From Arcanobacterium sp. S3PF19 (GTDB lineage: Bacteria; Actinomycetota; Actinomycetes; Actinomycetales; Actinomycetaceae), in assembly GCF_000758825.1 (NCBI RefSeq), contig NZ_JRMX01000013.1, forward strand, positions 62,001 through 126,000: a stretch of 64,000 nt of DNA, read 5' to 3'. Made by a program: the position numbers and the translations under genes. The notes beneath the pieces are model-generated. The model saw only the letters and a program-made list of their open reading frames with translations, had not been told where the DNA came from and did not search any database. Below, in pieces: positions 35,775-45,353 of the stretch (within the stretch, counting starts at the first letter, position 1; every line of letters begins with the position of its first letter).

Positions 35775-36743
35775 TTATTTCCTTCCGATAAATCCGAGGA
35801 GGCCTTTTCGTGCCGGTTTTTTCTCCGGCTTCGTATCTGTGCCGGGAACGGAGACGATATTTGAAAACAGTTCGTTCAGGTGCGGGCGGTAACGTGAAAA
35901 ACCGTGCACGGGCGCAAGATCCAGCATTGCGTGCAGCAGGGTCTGATCGTCAAATCCCTGCGGCAAAGTGATGCGGAATGTATGCCCGCCGTGCGGTTTT
36001 ACGTCTTTAAGGCCAAGGGTAAGAAGCGCTTCGCGCACGCTGTGCGCATCCGCGGAAGTGGTGACGTCGTAAATCGGGAACGGCGTTTCGCGCAGGGAAT
36101 CGATGTCCCCCTCGGACACCGTTTTTCCCAGGGAGCAGATGCCGATTCTGTCGCACAGCCGTTCCACAAGATCCAGCTGGTGGGACGAGAAAATAACGGT
36201 GGTTCCCTCCCGGGCTTTTTCCCGCAGTATCGAGCCCATTGTGTCTACGGCGAGCGGATCCAGGCCCGAAAACGGTTCGTCGAGAACAAGAAAATCGGGA
36301 TTGTGGACCAGGGCCGCGCACAGCTGCACACGCTGCTGGTTGCCCAGAGACAGATTCTGCACGCGGTCGTTTCTTCTGTGGGCCACTCCCAGCCGTTCCG
36401 TCCAGTGCAGAACAGCTTTCCGGGCCTCCGCCGAAGACAGTCCCTGCAGCTTGGCCAGATACTCCAGCTGCGGCTGCACTTTCATCCGCGGGTAAAGTCC
36501 GCGTTCCTCGGGCATATAGCCGAAACGGGTGCGGAGGGAAAAATCCAGTTCCCTGCCGTCGAGGCTGACTTTTCCCGAGTCGGCTTTCAAAACTCCGAGG
36601 ATGATCCGCATGGTCGTTGTTTTGCCTGCCCCGTTCGATCCGACAAATCCGAATATTTCCCCGGCGTTGGCGGTAAAATCCATTCCCCGCAGTGCCTGCA
36701 CACTGCCAAACGATTTATACAGATTTTCCACGGTTAAAGACAT
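35775..36743 (-). CDS. ABC exporter ATP-binding protein (NatA-like)
   Basis: This 322-residue ATPase pairs with the adjacent permease. Walker A GSNGAGKTT, signature LSLGNQQR (a LSxGNQQ variant typical of this exporter group), Walker B FLVLDEPFSGLDP. A C-terminal extension of about 80 residues has a DUF4162-like feel. The start is ATG 36743 with GGAAGG 6 bases upstream; the preceding 60 codons in frame are not part of the gene. Confidence 0.92.
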   Translation of the reverse strand: MSLTVENLYKSFGSVQALRGMDFTANAGEIFGFVGSNGAGKTTTMRIILGVLKADSGKVSLDGRELDFSLRTRFGYMPEERGLYPRMKVQPQLEYLAKLQGLSSAEARKAVLHWTERLGVAHRRNDRVQNLSLGNQQRVQLCAALVHNPDFLVLDEPFSGLDPLAVDTMGSILREKAREGTTVIFSSHQLDLVERLCDRIGICSLGKTVSEGDIDSLRETPFPIYDVTTSADAHSVREALLTLGLKDVKPHGGHTFRITLPQGFDDQTLLHAMLDLAPVHGFSRYRPHLNELFSNIVSVPGTDTKPEKKPARKGLLGFIGRK

Positions 36744-36934
36744 GGCATTCCTTCCGCACAGGTAATTTCGGACAGCTTCCCACCATTCTACCGGATCCCC
36801 CCCCCGTAAAAACACAAACCGGCAATCCGGCGGCGCGGAGTGCCTCTCCGGCAGTGAAAAATAACGTTTGGGAGGCCACATTTTTCGGGTAGAATGGAAA
36901 AGGCTTTGTGTTTCCCGGCACAATAGTCGAGTGG

Positions 36935-37005
36935 TCCGCCATGGTGTAATGGCAACACAGCGGTCTTTGGAACCGTTATTCTAGGTTCGAATCCTAGTGG
37001 CGGAG
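36935..37005 (+). tRNA. tRNA-Gln (UUG anticodon)
   Basis: This 71-base cloverleaf has a 7-bp acceptor stem (36935-36941 with 36998-37004), an anticodon loop CTTTGGA giving TTG, T-arm CTAGG-TTCGAAT-CCTAG and discriminator G. CCA is not encoded. It lies 31 bases before glmU on the same strand. Confidence 0.95.
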
Positions 37006-37036
37006 CAGTTTACAGGTAAGAGTTTTCGGAGGGCTT

Positions 37037-38095
37037 GTGACTGATTCATTGACTCTTTCTGCCGTTATCGTCCTGGCCGCGGGCAAAGGCACCCGTGTAG
37101 GATCACACACACCGAAAGTTCTGCTGGAAATGTGCGGACGTACGCTTGTGGGGCACGTAAACGATGCGATATCGGATCTGCACCCACGGCACACCGTATT
37201 TGTGGTCCGTCACGAACGCGAGCGCGTTGTCCGGCATCTGCGTTCGATTAATCCGCAGGCTCTGATTGCGGATCAGGATGAAATAAAAGGTACGGGACGG
37301 GCCGCGTGGTGCGGTCTGCGTTCGCTTCCGCAGGATCTGACCGGCCCGGTTCTTGTTATTGCGGCAGACAGCCCGATGTTTACCCCGGCCACGCTTCGCC
37401 GGCTGCTGAAGGCACACTGCGCTGCGGCGGAGCGGCCAAACGCCGTCACCGTGCTTTCCGTGCGTTTGGATAATCCGTTCGGATACGGGCGGATTCTGCG
37501 CCGGCCGGGTTCTTCCGCCGGTATCGCTGACGGGCCGATCTGCGGGGTTGTGGAAGAAAAAGACGCCACCGAAGAGCAGCGGCGGATAACCGAGGTAAAC
37601 ACCTCAACCTATATTTTCGACGCCGATTTTCTGCGCAGCGAACTTTCCTCCCTGGGCACGGACAATGCCCAGGGTGAAGTTTATCTGACCGATATGGTCG
37701 CCGCGGCGGCGGATTCGGGTAAACCGATCGGTTCCTATGTGCTCACCGACAGCGTGCAGGCGGAGGGAGTAAACGATCTTGTGCAGCTTGCCCGTCTGCG
37801 TAAAGTGAAAAATATGCGTATTTTGCAGGGGCTGATGCGCTCCGGCGTGTCGGTAACCGATCCGGATTCCACGTATGTTGATGTGGACGTCACCGTGGGC
37901 GCGGATGCCGTTATCGAACCGGGCACGGTCCTTCGCGGCGGCAGCGAAATTGCCCCCTATGCCACGGTCGGTCCGAATACGCAGCTGATAAACGCAAAAA
38001 TAGGCGCGTACGCATCCGTGCCGCAGTGTTTCGTGGAAAATGCCGAAGTTATGCCGCACGAACATCTGCCGGCATTTACGGTCCGAAAAGGATGA
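37037..38095 (+). CDS. glmU: GlmU-like UDP-GlcNAc pyrophosphorylase with truncated acetyltransferase domain
   Basis: This protein is 352 residues against about 450-490 for bifunctional GlmU. The N-terminal uridyltransferase is complete: LAAGKGTRVGSHTPKVLL (13-30), DQDEIKGTGRA, ADSPMF, NPFGYGRI, EEKDATEEQRRI, EVNTSTYIF, GEVYLTD. After residue 255 only about three left-handed beta-helix turns remain, and the protein ends at PAFTVRKG. The region holding the acetyltransferase residues is missing, and no remnant lies in the 56 bases before prs. It could make UDP-GlcNAc from GlcNAc-1-P but should not acetylate GlcN-1-P. GTG 37037 follows GGAGG (37028-37032). Synteny with prs supports orthology. Confidence 0.88.
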   Translation: MTDSLTLSAVIVLAAGKGTRVGSHTPKVLLEMCGRTLVGHVNDAISDLHPRHTVFVVRHERERVVRHLRSINPQALIADQDEIKGTGRAAWCGLRSLPQDLTGPVLVIAADSPMFTPATLRRLLKAHCAAAERPNAVTVLSVRLDNPFGYGRILRRPGSSAGIADGPICGVVEEKDATEEQRRITEVNTSTYIFDADFLRSELSSLGTDNAQGEVYLTDMVAAAADSGKPIGSYVLTDSVQAEGVNDLVQLARLRKVKNMRILQGLMRSGVSVTDPDSTYVDVDVTVGADAVIEPGTVLRGGSEIAPYATVGPNTQLINAKIGAYASVPQCFVENAEVMPHEHLPAFTVRKG

Positions 38096-38151
38096 AACAC
38101 ACCGGGTTTTGACTGCAGTCCATAAAAACAGAGCACAGGGAAGGGCACACA

Positions 38152-39132
38152 ATGACGGGTATTCACAGCAACGGTAGGAAACATCTGGTTCTTGCCTCGG
38201 GGCGGGCGCACCCCCAACTTGCGGTTGCGGTGGCGAAAGAATTGGGAATCGAACTGCTTCCGACCACGATTTACGATTTTGCAAATTCGGAAATTTATGT
38301 GCGCTTCGACGAATCCGTGCGCGGCACGGACGTCTTTATCATGCAGTCGATCACCAACCCCGTGAATAAATGGATCATGGAAGCGCTGATTATGGTGGAC
38401 GCGGCAAAGCGTGCCTCGGCAAAGCGGATCACGGTGGTTATGCCCTCCTACCCGTATGCCCGTCAGGACAAGAAGCATAAGGGGCGCGAACCGATCTCCG
38501 CCCGGCTGATGGCCGATCTGTTTAAAACGGCCGGTGCGGACAGAATCATGTCGGTGGATCTGCACGCCGCGCAGACGCAGGGATTCTTCGACGGTCCGGT
38601 GGATCACCTGTGGGCAATGCCGACTCTGGTGGAGTACGTGCGCACGCGGATCGATCCCGCTGCGGCGGTGATTGTTTCCCCCGACGCGGGAAGAATCAAG
38701 GTTGCCGAGCAGTGGGGAAAACGTCTGGGCGGTCTGCCTTTGGCCTTTGTGCACAAGACGCGCGATATTTCCCGTCCGAATATGGCAGTTGCGAACCGTG
38801 TGGTCGGAGACGTTGCCGGGCGTACCGCGGTAATCGTGGACGATCTGATTGATACCGCCGGCACTATCGTGGGTGCGATCCGTGTGGTTTTGGACGCCGG
38901 GGCGAAGAATGTGATCGTGGCGGCGACGCACGGTGTGCTCTCCGATCCGGCGGTGAAACGTCTCAGCGAATCCGGCGCCTGCGAGATTATCGTAACCGAC
39001 ACGATTCCCATCGGCTCGGAGAAACGTTTCCCGCAGCTGACGGTGCTGCCCATCGCGCCGGTTTTGGCGCACGCGATAGAAGAAGTGTTTAACGACGGTT
39101 CGGTTACCTCGCTGTTCGACGGCGCATTTTGA
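38152..39132 (+). CDS. prs: Ribose-phosphate pyrophosphokinase
   Basis: This 326-residue enzyme makes PRPP from ribose-5-phosphate and ATP. Motifs: FDESVRGTDVFIMQS, YPYARQDKKHKGREPISARL, DLHAAQTQGFF and the PRPP loop VDDLIDTAGTIVGA. The ATG is preceded by AGGGAAGGG. A short imperfect hairpin follows the stop near 39131-39154. Confidence 0.97.
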   Translation: MTGIHSNGRKHLVLASGRAHPQLAVAVAKELGIELLPTTIYDFANSEIYVRFDESVRGTDVFIMQSITNPVNKWIMEALIMVDAAKRASAKRITVVMPSYPYARQDKKHKGREPISARLMADLFKTAGADRIMSVDLHAAQTQGFFDGPVDHLWAMPTLVEYVRTRIDPAAAVIVSPDAGRIKVAEQWGKRLGGLPLAFVHKTRDISRPNMAVANRVVGDVAGRTAVIVDDLIDTAGTIVGAIRVVLDAGAKNVIVAATHGVLSDPAVKRLSESGACEIIVTDTIPIGSEKRFPQLTVLPIAPVLAHAIEEVFNDGSVTSLFDGAF

Positions 39133-39401
39133 GATTTTCGGGCGCGGAAATCTCCGGATATTTGCGCAATTGGGCACAAAATCCGAAAAAAGAAGGCGAA
39201 CGGCTCCGCCGGCGGATAGAATTATCTTTGCCTCGGCGAGGGAACAGCGCAGAGCGGCCGCGTACTTCCGTCGGCTGCCGGTCTGCGGGTAGCGGCTTGA
39301 AAGACAGCCGGTATGTTCCGTAATCGACGCGGTGTCTGTGTTCGGTTTTCCGGGCGTGGCCTCCGTTCGGGGCAGTAAACGTACAGGAAAAAGGAGAACT
39401 G

Positions 39402-40013
39402 ATGGCAGACATCGTAAAAGCCGAAATGCGCGAATCCTTTGGCAAGGGCGCCTCGCGTCAGCTGCGCCGCGCAAACCGCACACCCGCCGTACTTTACGGC
39501 CTGGGCAGGGAACCGCGCCACATTCATTTTGACGCCCATGAGATCTACATGGAAGTGCGCGGAAACGCAAATGCACTGGTGAAAATCGAAGTTGCCGGCA
39601 AAGAGCAGCTTGCTTTGGTGAAAGACATTCAGCGCAATCCGCTGAGCAGAGCGATCGAGCACATTGATTTCCTGCGTGTGAAAGCCGATCAGAAGGTTGA
39701 AGTTGAAGTCAGCGTGGTTCTGGAAGGCGAGCCCGTGGCGGGTGCGGTGGCTTCGCTTGAGCTGATGACCCTGCCGGTATTTGCGCCGGCAACGGAGATT
39801 CCCGAGCACGTGACGGTAAACGTGGAAGGCGCCGAAGACGGTCACACCGTCCGCGTGGCGGATCTGAAGCTCCCGCAGCACGTGGAAGCAGCCGTGGAAC
39901 CCGATACGGTTGTGGTGGCGGTTACCGTTCCGCAGGTGGATGTGCCTGAAGACGAAACTGCCGAAACCGAGCAGCCCGCGGCAGCCGAAGCCGCACAGCC
40001 CGCGGCGGAATAA
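39402..40013 (+). CDS. rplY: 50S ribosomal protein L25/general stress protein Ctc
   Basis: This is a 203-residue L25 of the two-domain Ctc/TL5 type. An N-terminal 5S-rRNA-binding domain (about 1-95) is followed by a beta-rich C-terminal domain (about 100-190) and an acidic Ala/Glu/Pro tail. A strong AAGGAG lies just upstream. The 269 bases between prs and this gene contain no gene that I can support. Confidence 0.95.
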   Translation: MADIVKAEMRESFGKGASRQLRRANRTPAVLYGLGREPRHIHFDAHEIYMEVRGNANALVKIEVAGKEQLALVKDIQRNPLSRAIEHIDFLRVKADQKVEVEVSVVLEGEPVAGAVASLELMTLPVFAPATEIPEHVTVNVEGAEDGHTVRVADLKLPQHVEAAVEPDTVVVAVTVPQVDVPEDETAETEQPAAAEAAQPAAE

Positions 40014-40041
40014 TAAACCGGCAGCGTTAAATTCGGTTTTT

Positions 40042-40083
40042 GGAAAAGGGCGGTCTGTGCGCAGGTGCGGGCCGCCCTTTTCC
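40042..40083 (+). terminator. Terminator after rplY
   Basis: A perfect 12-bp stem (40042-40053 with 40072-40083) has an 18-base loop and is followed by GTTTT. It lies 28 bases after the rplY stop. Confidence 0.75.
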
Positions 40084-40154
40084 GTTTTGCGGATTTATGT
40101 GTTTAATCGGGAGCGGCAGACGTTTTTGATCGGGCACGGATAAGGGATGGAGAT

Positions 40155-40739
40155 ATGTTTACGGTGGTCGGCCTGGGCAACCCGGGTCCCAAATATGAGC
40201 AGACCCGGCATAATATCGGGCAAACGGTAATCGGGGAACTGACCGCGCTCGCGGGCACGGCTCTTCAGTCCCACAGGCAGTCGAATACGCGGGCAGTCTC
40301 GGTCCGCTGCGGCGCGGCCGGCGGGCACGCCGCGGAGCAGGCGATCCTGGCCGTAACGAATTCCTACATGAACACTTCCGGCACCCCGGTCGCCGCGCTG
40401 CTGCGTTATTTTCACTGCGCACCGGAAACTCTGCTTGTGATTCACGACGATCTGGATCTTCCCTTCGGCGTGCTGAAGCTGAAACGCGGCGGCGGCGAGG
40501 GCGGCCACAACGGGCTGCGCTCAATTACGCAGGCCCTGGGCACAAAAAATTATCTTCGTCTGCGCTTCGGAATCGGACGTCCGCCGGGGCGCCGGGATCC
40601 GGCGGATTTTGTGCTGTCGCGGTTTACGAAAGAAGAAGCCGCAGATCTGCCGCTGCTGGTGGACAGAGCCGCGCATGCGGTGGAGGATGTTTTGCAAAAC
40701 GGTTTGGAACAGGCGCAGATGCGTCTTCATACGCACTGA
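40155..40739 (+). CDS. pth: Peptidyl-tRNA hydrolase
   Basis: This 194-residue enzyme recycles peptidyl-tRNA. Signature features: GLGNPGPKYEQTRHNIG (catalytic His in RHN), NSYMNTSG, the DDLDLP stretch and GGGEGGHNGLRSI. A GGATGGAG-type SD precedes ATG 40155. Confidence 0.97.
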   Translation: MFTVVGLGNPGPKYEQTRHNIGQTVIGELTALAGTALQSHRQSNTRAVSVRCGAAGGHAAEQAILAVTNSYMNTSGTPVAALLRYFHCAPETLLVIHDDLDLPFGVLKLKRGGGEGGHNGLRSITQALGTKNYLRLRFGIGRPPGRRDPADFVLSRFTKEEAADLPLLVDRAAHAVEDVLQNGLEQAQMRLHTH

Positions 40740-40780
40740 TTCTACAGTTGGCCGCGTGCGGCCCCGGTTTAAGGAAATGA

Positions 40781-43700
40781 ATGGATTTATCCCCGCTCCT
40801 TGGTGAGCTTGGCACGGCAGATAAAATTTTGGATCCGGAAGCGGGCAGATACCGCGATCTGTCTCTGCCCGAGGGAGCAGCAGTGCCCCTTGCCGCACAG
40901 CTGTGCTCCCACACGGATCTGCAGCTGATTGTAACGCCTTCGGGGCACGAAGCCGAAGAGTTCGCCGACCGGCTGAAGTATTTTCTTCCGCCGTCCGCGG
41001 CGGAAGTGTTTCCCGCATGGGAAACACTTCCGCATGAGCGTCTCTCTCCGCGTGCGGATACGGTTGCCCGGCGTCTTTCCGTGCTGCACCGTCTTGCCCA
41101 CCCGGAGGAATATCCGCCGCTGAAAGCGGTGGTTATGCCCGTGCGTGCCCTGCTGCAGCCGATTGCGGAAAATCTGGGCCGTCTGCGCCCGGTAATACTT
41201 AGGGCAGGGATGCACACCGAGATTGAAATACTGACCGAACAGCTTACGGCGGCGGCATATACGCGCACGGACATGGTCGGAGCGCGCGGGCAGTTTGCCG
41301 TCCGCGGCGGGATTGTGGATATTTTCCCCCCGACGGAGCCGCATCCGCTGCGGGTTGAATTTTTTGGCGACGAAGTGGAGGAGATCCGTGCTTTTTCGGT
41401 TGCGGACCAGCGCAGCCTGCACAGAAGTGAAGTCCTTCGCGCTCCTGCCTGCCGCGAACTTCTGCTTACCGACGAAGTGCGTGCCCGCGCCGCCTCCCGT
41501 TTGGCCGATTTTCCCGGCGCGGCGGAAATGCTGGACAAAATCGCGAACGGGATTCCCGCGGAAGGAATGGAGTCGCTGCTCCCCATTCTGGTGCCGAAGA
41601 TGGAGTGTGTGCTGGAGGAATTTCCCCAAAGCGCGCGGGTGGTGTTTGTCTGCCCGGAAAGGATCGAAACACACGCCGAATCCCTTTCCCAAACCACAGC
41701 GGAATTTCTCGCCGCCGCCTGGTCAAACGCGGCAGCCGGCGGGGAAGTTCCGCTGGAAGTCACCCGGGCTTCTTTTCTTACTTTGCCGCAGGTGCGGGAA
41801 CTGATCGGGGCCCGGGGACGCAGCCTGTGGACCATGTGCGCACTGCGGGGCGAAAATACGGAAGATACCGGTCTGAGGGAAACGCCGGATTTTGCCGGCC
41901 GCACGGAGCAGGCTTTCGCTTTCCTGCGGGAGCTGACCCGCGGGCTGTGGAAAATCGTGCTGTTTGCGCAGAGTGCGGGTTCGGCGGAAAGACTTTTGGA
42001 GCAGCTTGGAGAATCCGATGTGCCCGCCCGGATTATGCGTACGCCGGAAGAGGGAATAAAACCCGGTGTGGTGTGCATCGTCACCGCTTCGCTGCCCGGC
42101 GGGTTTATGGCGGAATCCAAAAAAATTGCCGTGTTTTCGGCACAGGATATCCTGCACCGCGTGCGCCGGGGCCCCGGATCGCGCGGAAAAACGGCAATGC
42201 CCGCAAGAAGGGGAAAGACGGTGGATCCACTGTCGCTTAAACCGGGCGACTATGTGGTTCACGAGCGCCACGGCATCGGCAGATTTGTGAAACTTGTGAA
42301 GCGCAGCGTAGGGGGAGTAAACGGTACGCAGCGCGAGTATGTGGTGCTTGAATACGCCTCCGGCAGGAGAAAAGGCGTGCCTGACGAGCTGTGGGTTCCC
42401 ACGGACCAGCTGTATCTGGTATCCAAATATGTGGGAGGAGACAAACCCGCCTTAAATAAAATGGGCGGCTCGGACTGGGCAAAAACGAAGTCAAAAGCCC
42501 GGGCGGCGGTAAAACAGATCGCAAAGGAGCTGATCCGTCTTTATGCCCGGCGCAGAGCCACGCGCGGCCACGCTTTCGGCCCCGACACACCCTGGCAGCG
42601 CGAGTTGGAAGATGCGTTTGAATTTACCGAAACGCCCGATCAGATTGCCACGGTTGAAGAGGTAAAAAAGGATATGGAGTCTCCCGAGCCCATGGACAGG
42701 CTGATTTCGGGCGATGTGGGGTACGGAAAAACGGAAATTGCCGTGCGCGCGGCTTTCAAAGCGGTGCAGGACGGGAAACAGGTTGCGGTTCTGGTTCCCA
42801 CCACGCTGCTCGTGCAGCAGCATCTGGAGACGTTCCGGGAGCGTTTTGCCGGTTTCCCCGTTACCGTGGAAGGTCTTTCGCGGTTTCAGACGCAGAAGGA
42901 AACCCGGGCGGTAAAAGAGGGAACGGCCTGCGGCAAAATCGATGTTGTGATCGGAACCCATAAACTGATTACGGGTGAAGTGCGGTTTAAGGATTTGGGC
43001 CTGGTAATCATAGACGAAGAGCAGCGTTTCGGTGTGGAGCACAAGGAAACACTGAAGCAGATGTATCCTGCGGTGGATGTGCTGGCAATGAGTGCCACGC
43101 CGATCCCGCGCACCCTGGAAATGGCGGTCACGGGAATCCGGCAGATGTCTACGCTGGCCACACCGCCGGAAGAACGGCATCCGGTTTTGACATACGTGGG
43201 CGTGCAGGACGGGAAACAGATTGCCGCGGCGGTGAAACGCGAGCTGCTGCGCGACGGACAGGTATTTTATATTCATAACCGCACGGAAACAATTGCCCGT
43301 GCGGCCGAAAACCTTTCCCGGATGATTCCCGGGGCGCGGATTGGCATCGCCCACGGAAAAATGAGCGAACAGCAGCTTGAAACCGTGATCGGGCAGTTTT
43401 GGGAGAAAGAAATAGACGTTCTGGTATGTACCACGATTGTGGAAACGGGACTGGATATTTCAAATGCGAATACGCTGATTGTGGAAGATGCCCGGAAATT
43501 GGGTCTGTCGCAGCTCCATCAGCTTCGCGGACGCGTGGGGCGCGGACGCGAACGCGCATATGCCTATTTTCTGTATCCGCCGGGAAAAGTAATGACGGAA
43601 ACAGCGATCGAGCGTCTGCGCACAATCGCCGCACACACCGAACTCGGTGCGGGAATACAGGTGGCGCTGAAGGATCTGGAAATTCGCGGCGCGGGCAATC

Positions 43701-44290
43701 TTCTGGGCGGAGAGCAGTCCGGGCATATAGCCGGCGTCGGTTTTGATCTTTATATCCGGATGGTTTCCGAAGCCGTGGCAAAACTGACCGGTCAGACTCC
43801 GCAGACGGAGACGGAAAGCGGCGATGTACGCATCGAGCTGCCCGTGGATGCTTTTGTTCCGGCGTCCTGGGTGGCTTCGGAGCGGCTGCGCCTGGAAATT
43901 TACACAAAAATTTCCGCCGCGCAAAACGATTGCGCGCGCGCGGACATCGCCGCCGAGCTGACCGACCGTTACGGCCCTCTGCCCCGGGAGGTAGAGCGTC
44001 TGCTGCGGATCTCAAAACTGCGGGAGACGGCCCGGGCTGCGGGAATCGGGGAAATCGCGGTGTTTGGAAACACTTTGCGGCTTTCTCCCGTGCAGCTGAG
44101 CGATTTTCGCCTGGTGAGGCTGAAACGTCTTTACCCGAAATCTCTGCCGAAACCGGCGATCCGCGCCCTTGCCGTGCCGCTGAGGGAGGCGGGAAATGCG
44201 CTGAGCGCTTCGGCGTGCGGCACGCCGATAAACGAAGAACTGCTTGATTTCACGGAAAAACTTATTTATGCGGTTTTTATTGCGGAATAA
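40781..44290 (+). CDS. mfd: Transcription-repair coupling factor
   Basis: This 1169-residue Mfd removes stalled RNA polymerase and recruits UvrA. Its N-terminal region is UvrB-like. The RNA polymerase-interacting module is GDYVVHERHGIGRF to VLEYASG (near 485-530). The translocase has Walker A GDVGYGKTE (near 646) and DEEQRFG (near 744), and the C-terminal TRCF domain ends the protein. AAGGA lies 5 bases before ATG 40781. Its 3' end overlaps the convergent ABC ATPase gene by 14 bases. Confidence 0.97.
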   Translation: MDLSPLLGELGTADKILDPEAGRYRDLSLPEGAAVPLAAQLCSHTDLQLIVTPSGHEAEEFADRLKYFLPPSAAEVFPAWETLPHERLSPRADTVARRLSVLHRLAHPEEYPPLKAVVMPVRALLQPIAENLGRLRPVILRAGMHTEIEILTEQLTAAAYTRTDMVGARGQFAVRGGIVDIFPPTEPHPLRVEFFGDEVEEIRAFSVADQRSLHRSEVLRAPACRELLLTDEVRARAASRLADFPGAAEMLDKIANGIPAEGMESLLPILVPKMECVLEEFPQSARVVFVCPERIETHAESLSQTTAEFLAAAWSNAAAGGEVPLEVTRASFLTLPQVRELIGARGRSLWTMCALRGENTEDTGLRETPDFAGRTEQAFAFLRELTRGLWKIVLFAQSAGSAERLLEQLGESDVPARIMRTPEEGIKPGVVCIVTASLPGGFMAESKKIAVFSAQDILHRVRRGPGSRGKTAMPARRGKTVDPLSLKPGDYVVHERHGIGRFVKLVKRSVGGVNGTQREYVVLEYASGRRKGVPDELWVPTDQLYLVSKYVGGDKPALNKMGGSDWAKTKSKARAAVKQIAKELIRLYARRRATRGHAFGPDTPWQRELEDAFEFTETPDQIATVEEVKKDMESPEPMDRLISGDVGYGKTEIAVRAAFKAVQDGKQVAVLVPTTLLVQQHLETFRERFAGFPVTVEGLSRFQTQKETRAVKEGTACGKIDVVIGTHKLITGEVRFKDLGLVIIDEEQRFGVEHKETLKQMYPAVDVLAMSATPIPRTLEMAVTGIRQMSTLATPPEERHPVLTYVGVQDGKQIAAAVKRELLRDGQVFYIHNRTETIARAAENLSRMIPGARIGIAHGKMSEQQLETVIGQFWEKEIDVLVCTTIVETGLDISNANTLIVEDARKLGLSQLHQLRGRVGRGRERAYAYFLYPPGKVMTETAIERLRTIAAHTELGAGIQVALKDLEIRGAGNLLGGEQSGHIAGVGFDLYIRMVSEAVAKLTGQTPQTETESGDVRIELPVDAFVPASWVASERLRLEIYTKISAAQNDCARADIAAELTDRYGPLPREVERLLRISKLRETARAAGIGEIAVFGNTLRLSPVQLSDFRLVRLKRLYPKSLPKPAIRALAVPLREAGNALSASACGTPINEELLDFTEKLIYAVFIAE

Positions 44291-45353
44291 TCCATCCGTC
44301 GGAAAAGGAGAAATCGACGTACTGCCCCACGTGAAAAGAGCGTTTTGAGCATGAAACGAGAGTGCCGAATACCGTTTCGATGTGGTAAATGCGCCCCCAG
44401 CGGTGAAATACGGAGGAGATGACGTTTCCCGTCTGCCCGACAACCTGCTTTTCCGCAGTCCGGCCGAGCAGAACGCGGGCAGGTGCGATACACGCCAGAC
44501 CCGGTCCGCGAAATTCCTGTGCGCAGGGGAAAGTGAAGCGCCGTTCCCCGATATGTGCCACGCCCAGAAAATCGGGAGCCGGGAGAAAATCCGCCGCGTG
44601 CCCGGCGCCCTCCGTGCGGCGCACGTCGATTACCGTGCAGGAAAGGATATTGGAAATTCCCAGCAGCCGGGCCACTTCTTTGCAGTTCGGGCGGTAATAA
44701 ACGGATTCGGGGGCGCCTTCCTGCAAAATGGTACGGTTGCCCAAAACCGCCACCCGGTCGGAGACGGACAGCGCGTCGTCGATATCGTGCGTAACGTAGA
44801 CGGTCGGAATTTTGAACCTCCTGATCTGCGTGACCAAATCGATATGGATTTGGGTGCGGACGTTCTGTTCCAGATGCGCCAGCGGCTCGTCGAGCAGCAG
44901 AGCCTGCGGATTGCTCACCAGAGCCCGGGCAAGGGCCACACGCTGTTTCTGCCCGCCGGAGAGCGTGTTCGCGTTTCGCTGCGCAAGATCGGTGATTCGC
45001 AGTCCGGAAAGTGCCAGATCCGTCAGATACCGCCGCCGGGGAAGGGGAACCGCGGGGTCGTCGATTCCAAATTCGATATTTTCCCGTACGCTGCGGTCAA
45101 AGAGGGTAGGATTTTGAAAAACGAGGCGGGTTCCGCGTCTGTGCAGCGGAATTTTCGTCACGTCTTTTTCTCCGATTTTTACCGTTCCGTGCAGCGGAGG
45201 CAAAATACCGGCAACAGCCTGCAGCAGTGTGCTTTTTCCGCTCCCCGAGGGGCCGAGAAGGCAGAGAATCTCGCCCGCCCGGACGGCAAGATTCAGATGT
45301 TTCAAAACAAATTTTCCGTTTGCGGCGGAAAAATCACTCAGTTCGATACCCAT
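44277..45353 (-). CDS. ABC importer ATP-binding protein (Fe3+/spermidine/sulfate-type)
   Basis: This 358-residue ATPase has an ABC domain (about 1-235) and a C-terminal TOBE-like regulatory domain. Walker A GPSGSGKST, signature LSGGQKQRVALARAL, Walker B LLLDEP, switch His in YVTHDIDDAL. This is the class serving FbpB/PotB/CysU-type permeases. It is coupled to the upstream SBP-permease fusion with a 20-base overlap, so the two genes form a complete two-gene importer. AAGGAA precedes ATG 45353. Confidence 0.92.
   Translation of the reverse strand: MGIELSDFSAANGKFVLKHLNLAVRAGEILCLLGPSGSGKSTLLQAVAGILPPLHGTVKIGEKDVTKIPLHRRGTRLVFQNPTLFDRSVRENIEFGIDDPAVPLPRRRYLTDLALSGLRITDLAQRNANTLSGGQKQRVALARALVSNPQALLLDEPLAHLEQNVRTQIHIDLVTQIRRFKIPTVYVTHDIDDALSVSDRVAVLGNRTILQEGAPESVYYRPNCKEVARLLGISNILSCTVIDVRRTEGAGHAADFLPAPDFLGVAHIGERRFTFPCAQEFRGPGLACIAPARVLLGRTAEKQVVGQTGNVISSVFHRWGRIYHIETVFGTLVSCSKRSFHVGQYVDFSFSDGWIIPQ

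Noticed and set aside
34572-36743. A full antibiotic-resistance exporter assignment for the NatAB-like pair
   Set aside because: Only the family (ATPase plus permease with an external domain) is supported; nothing in the sequence fixes a drug or ion substrate.
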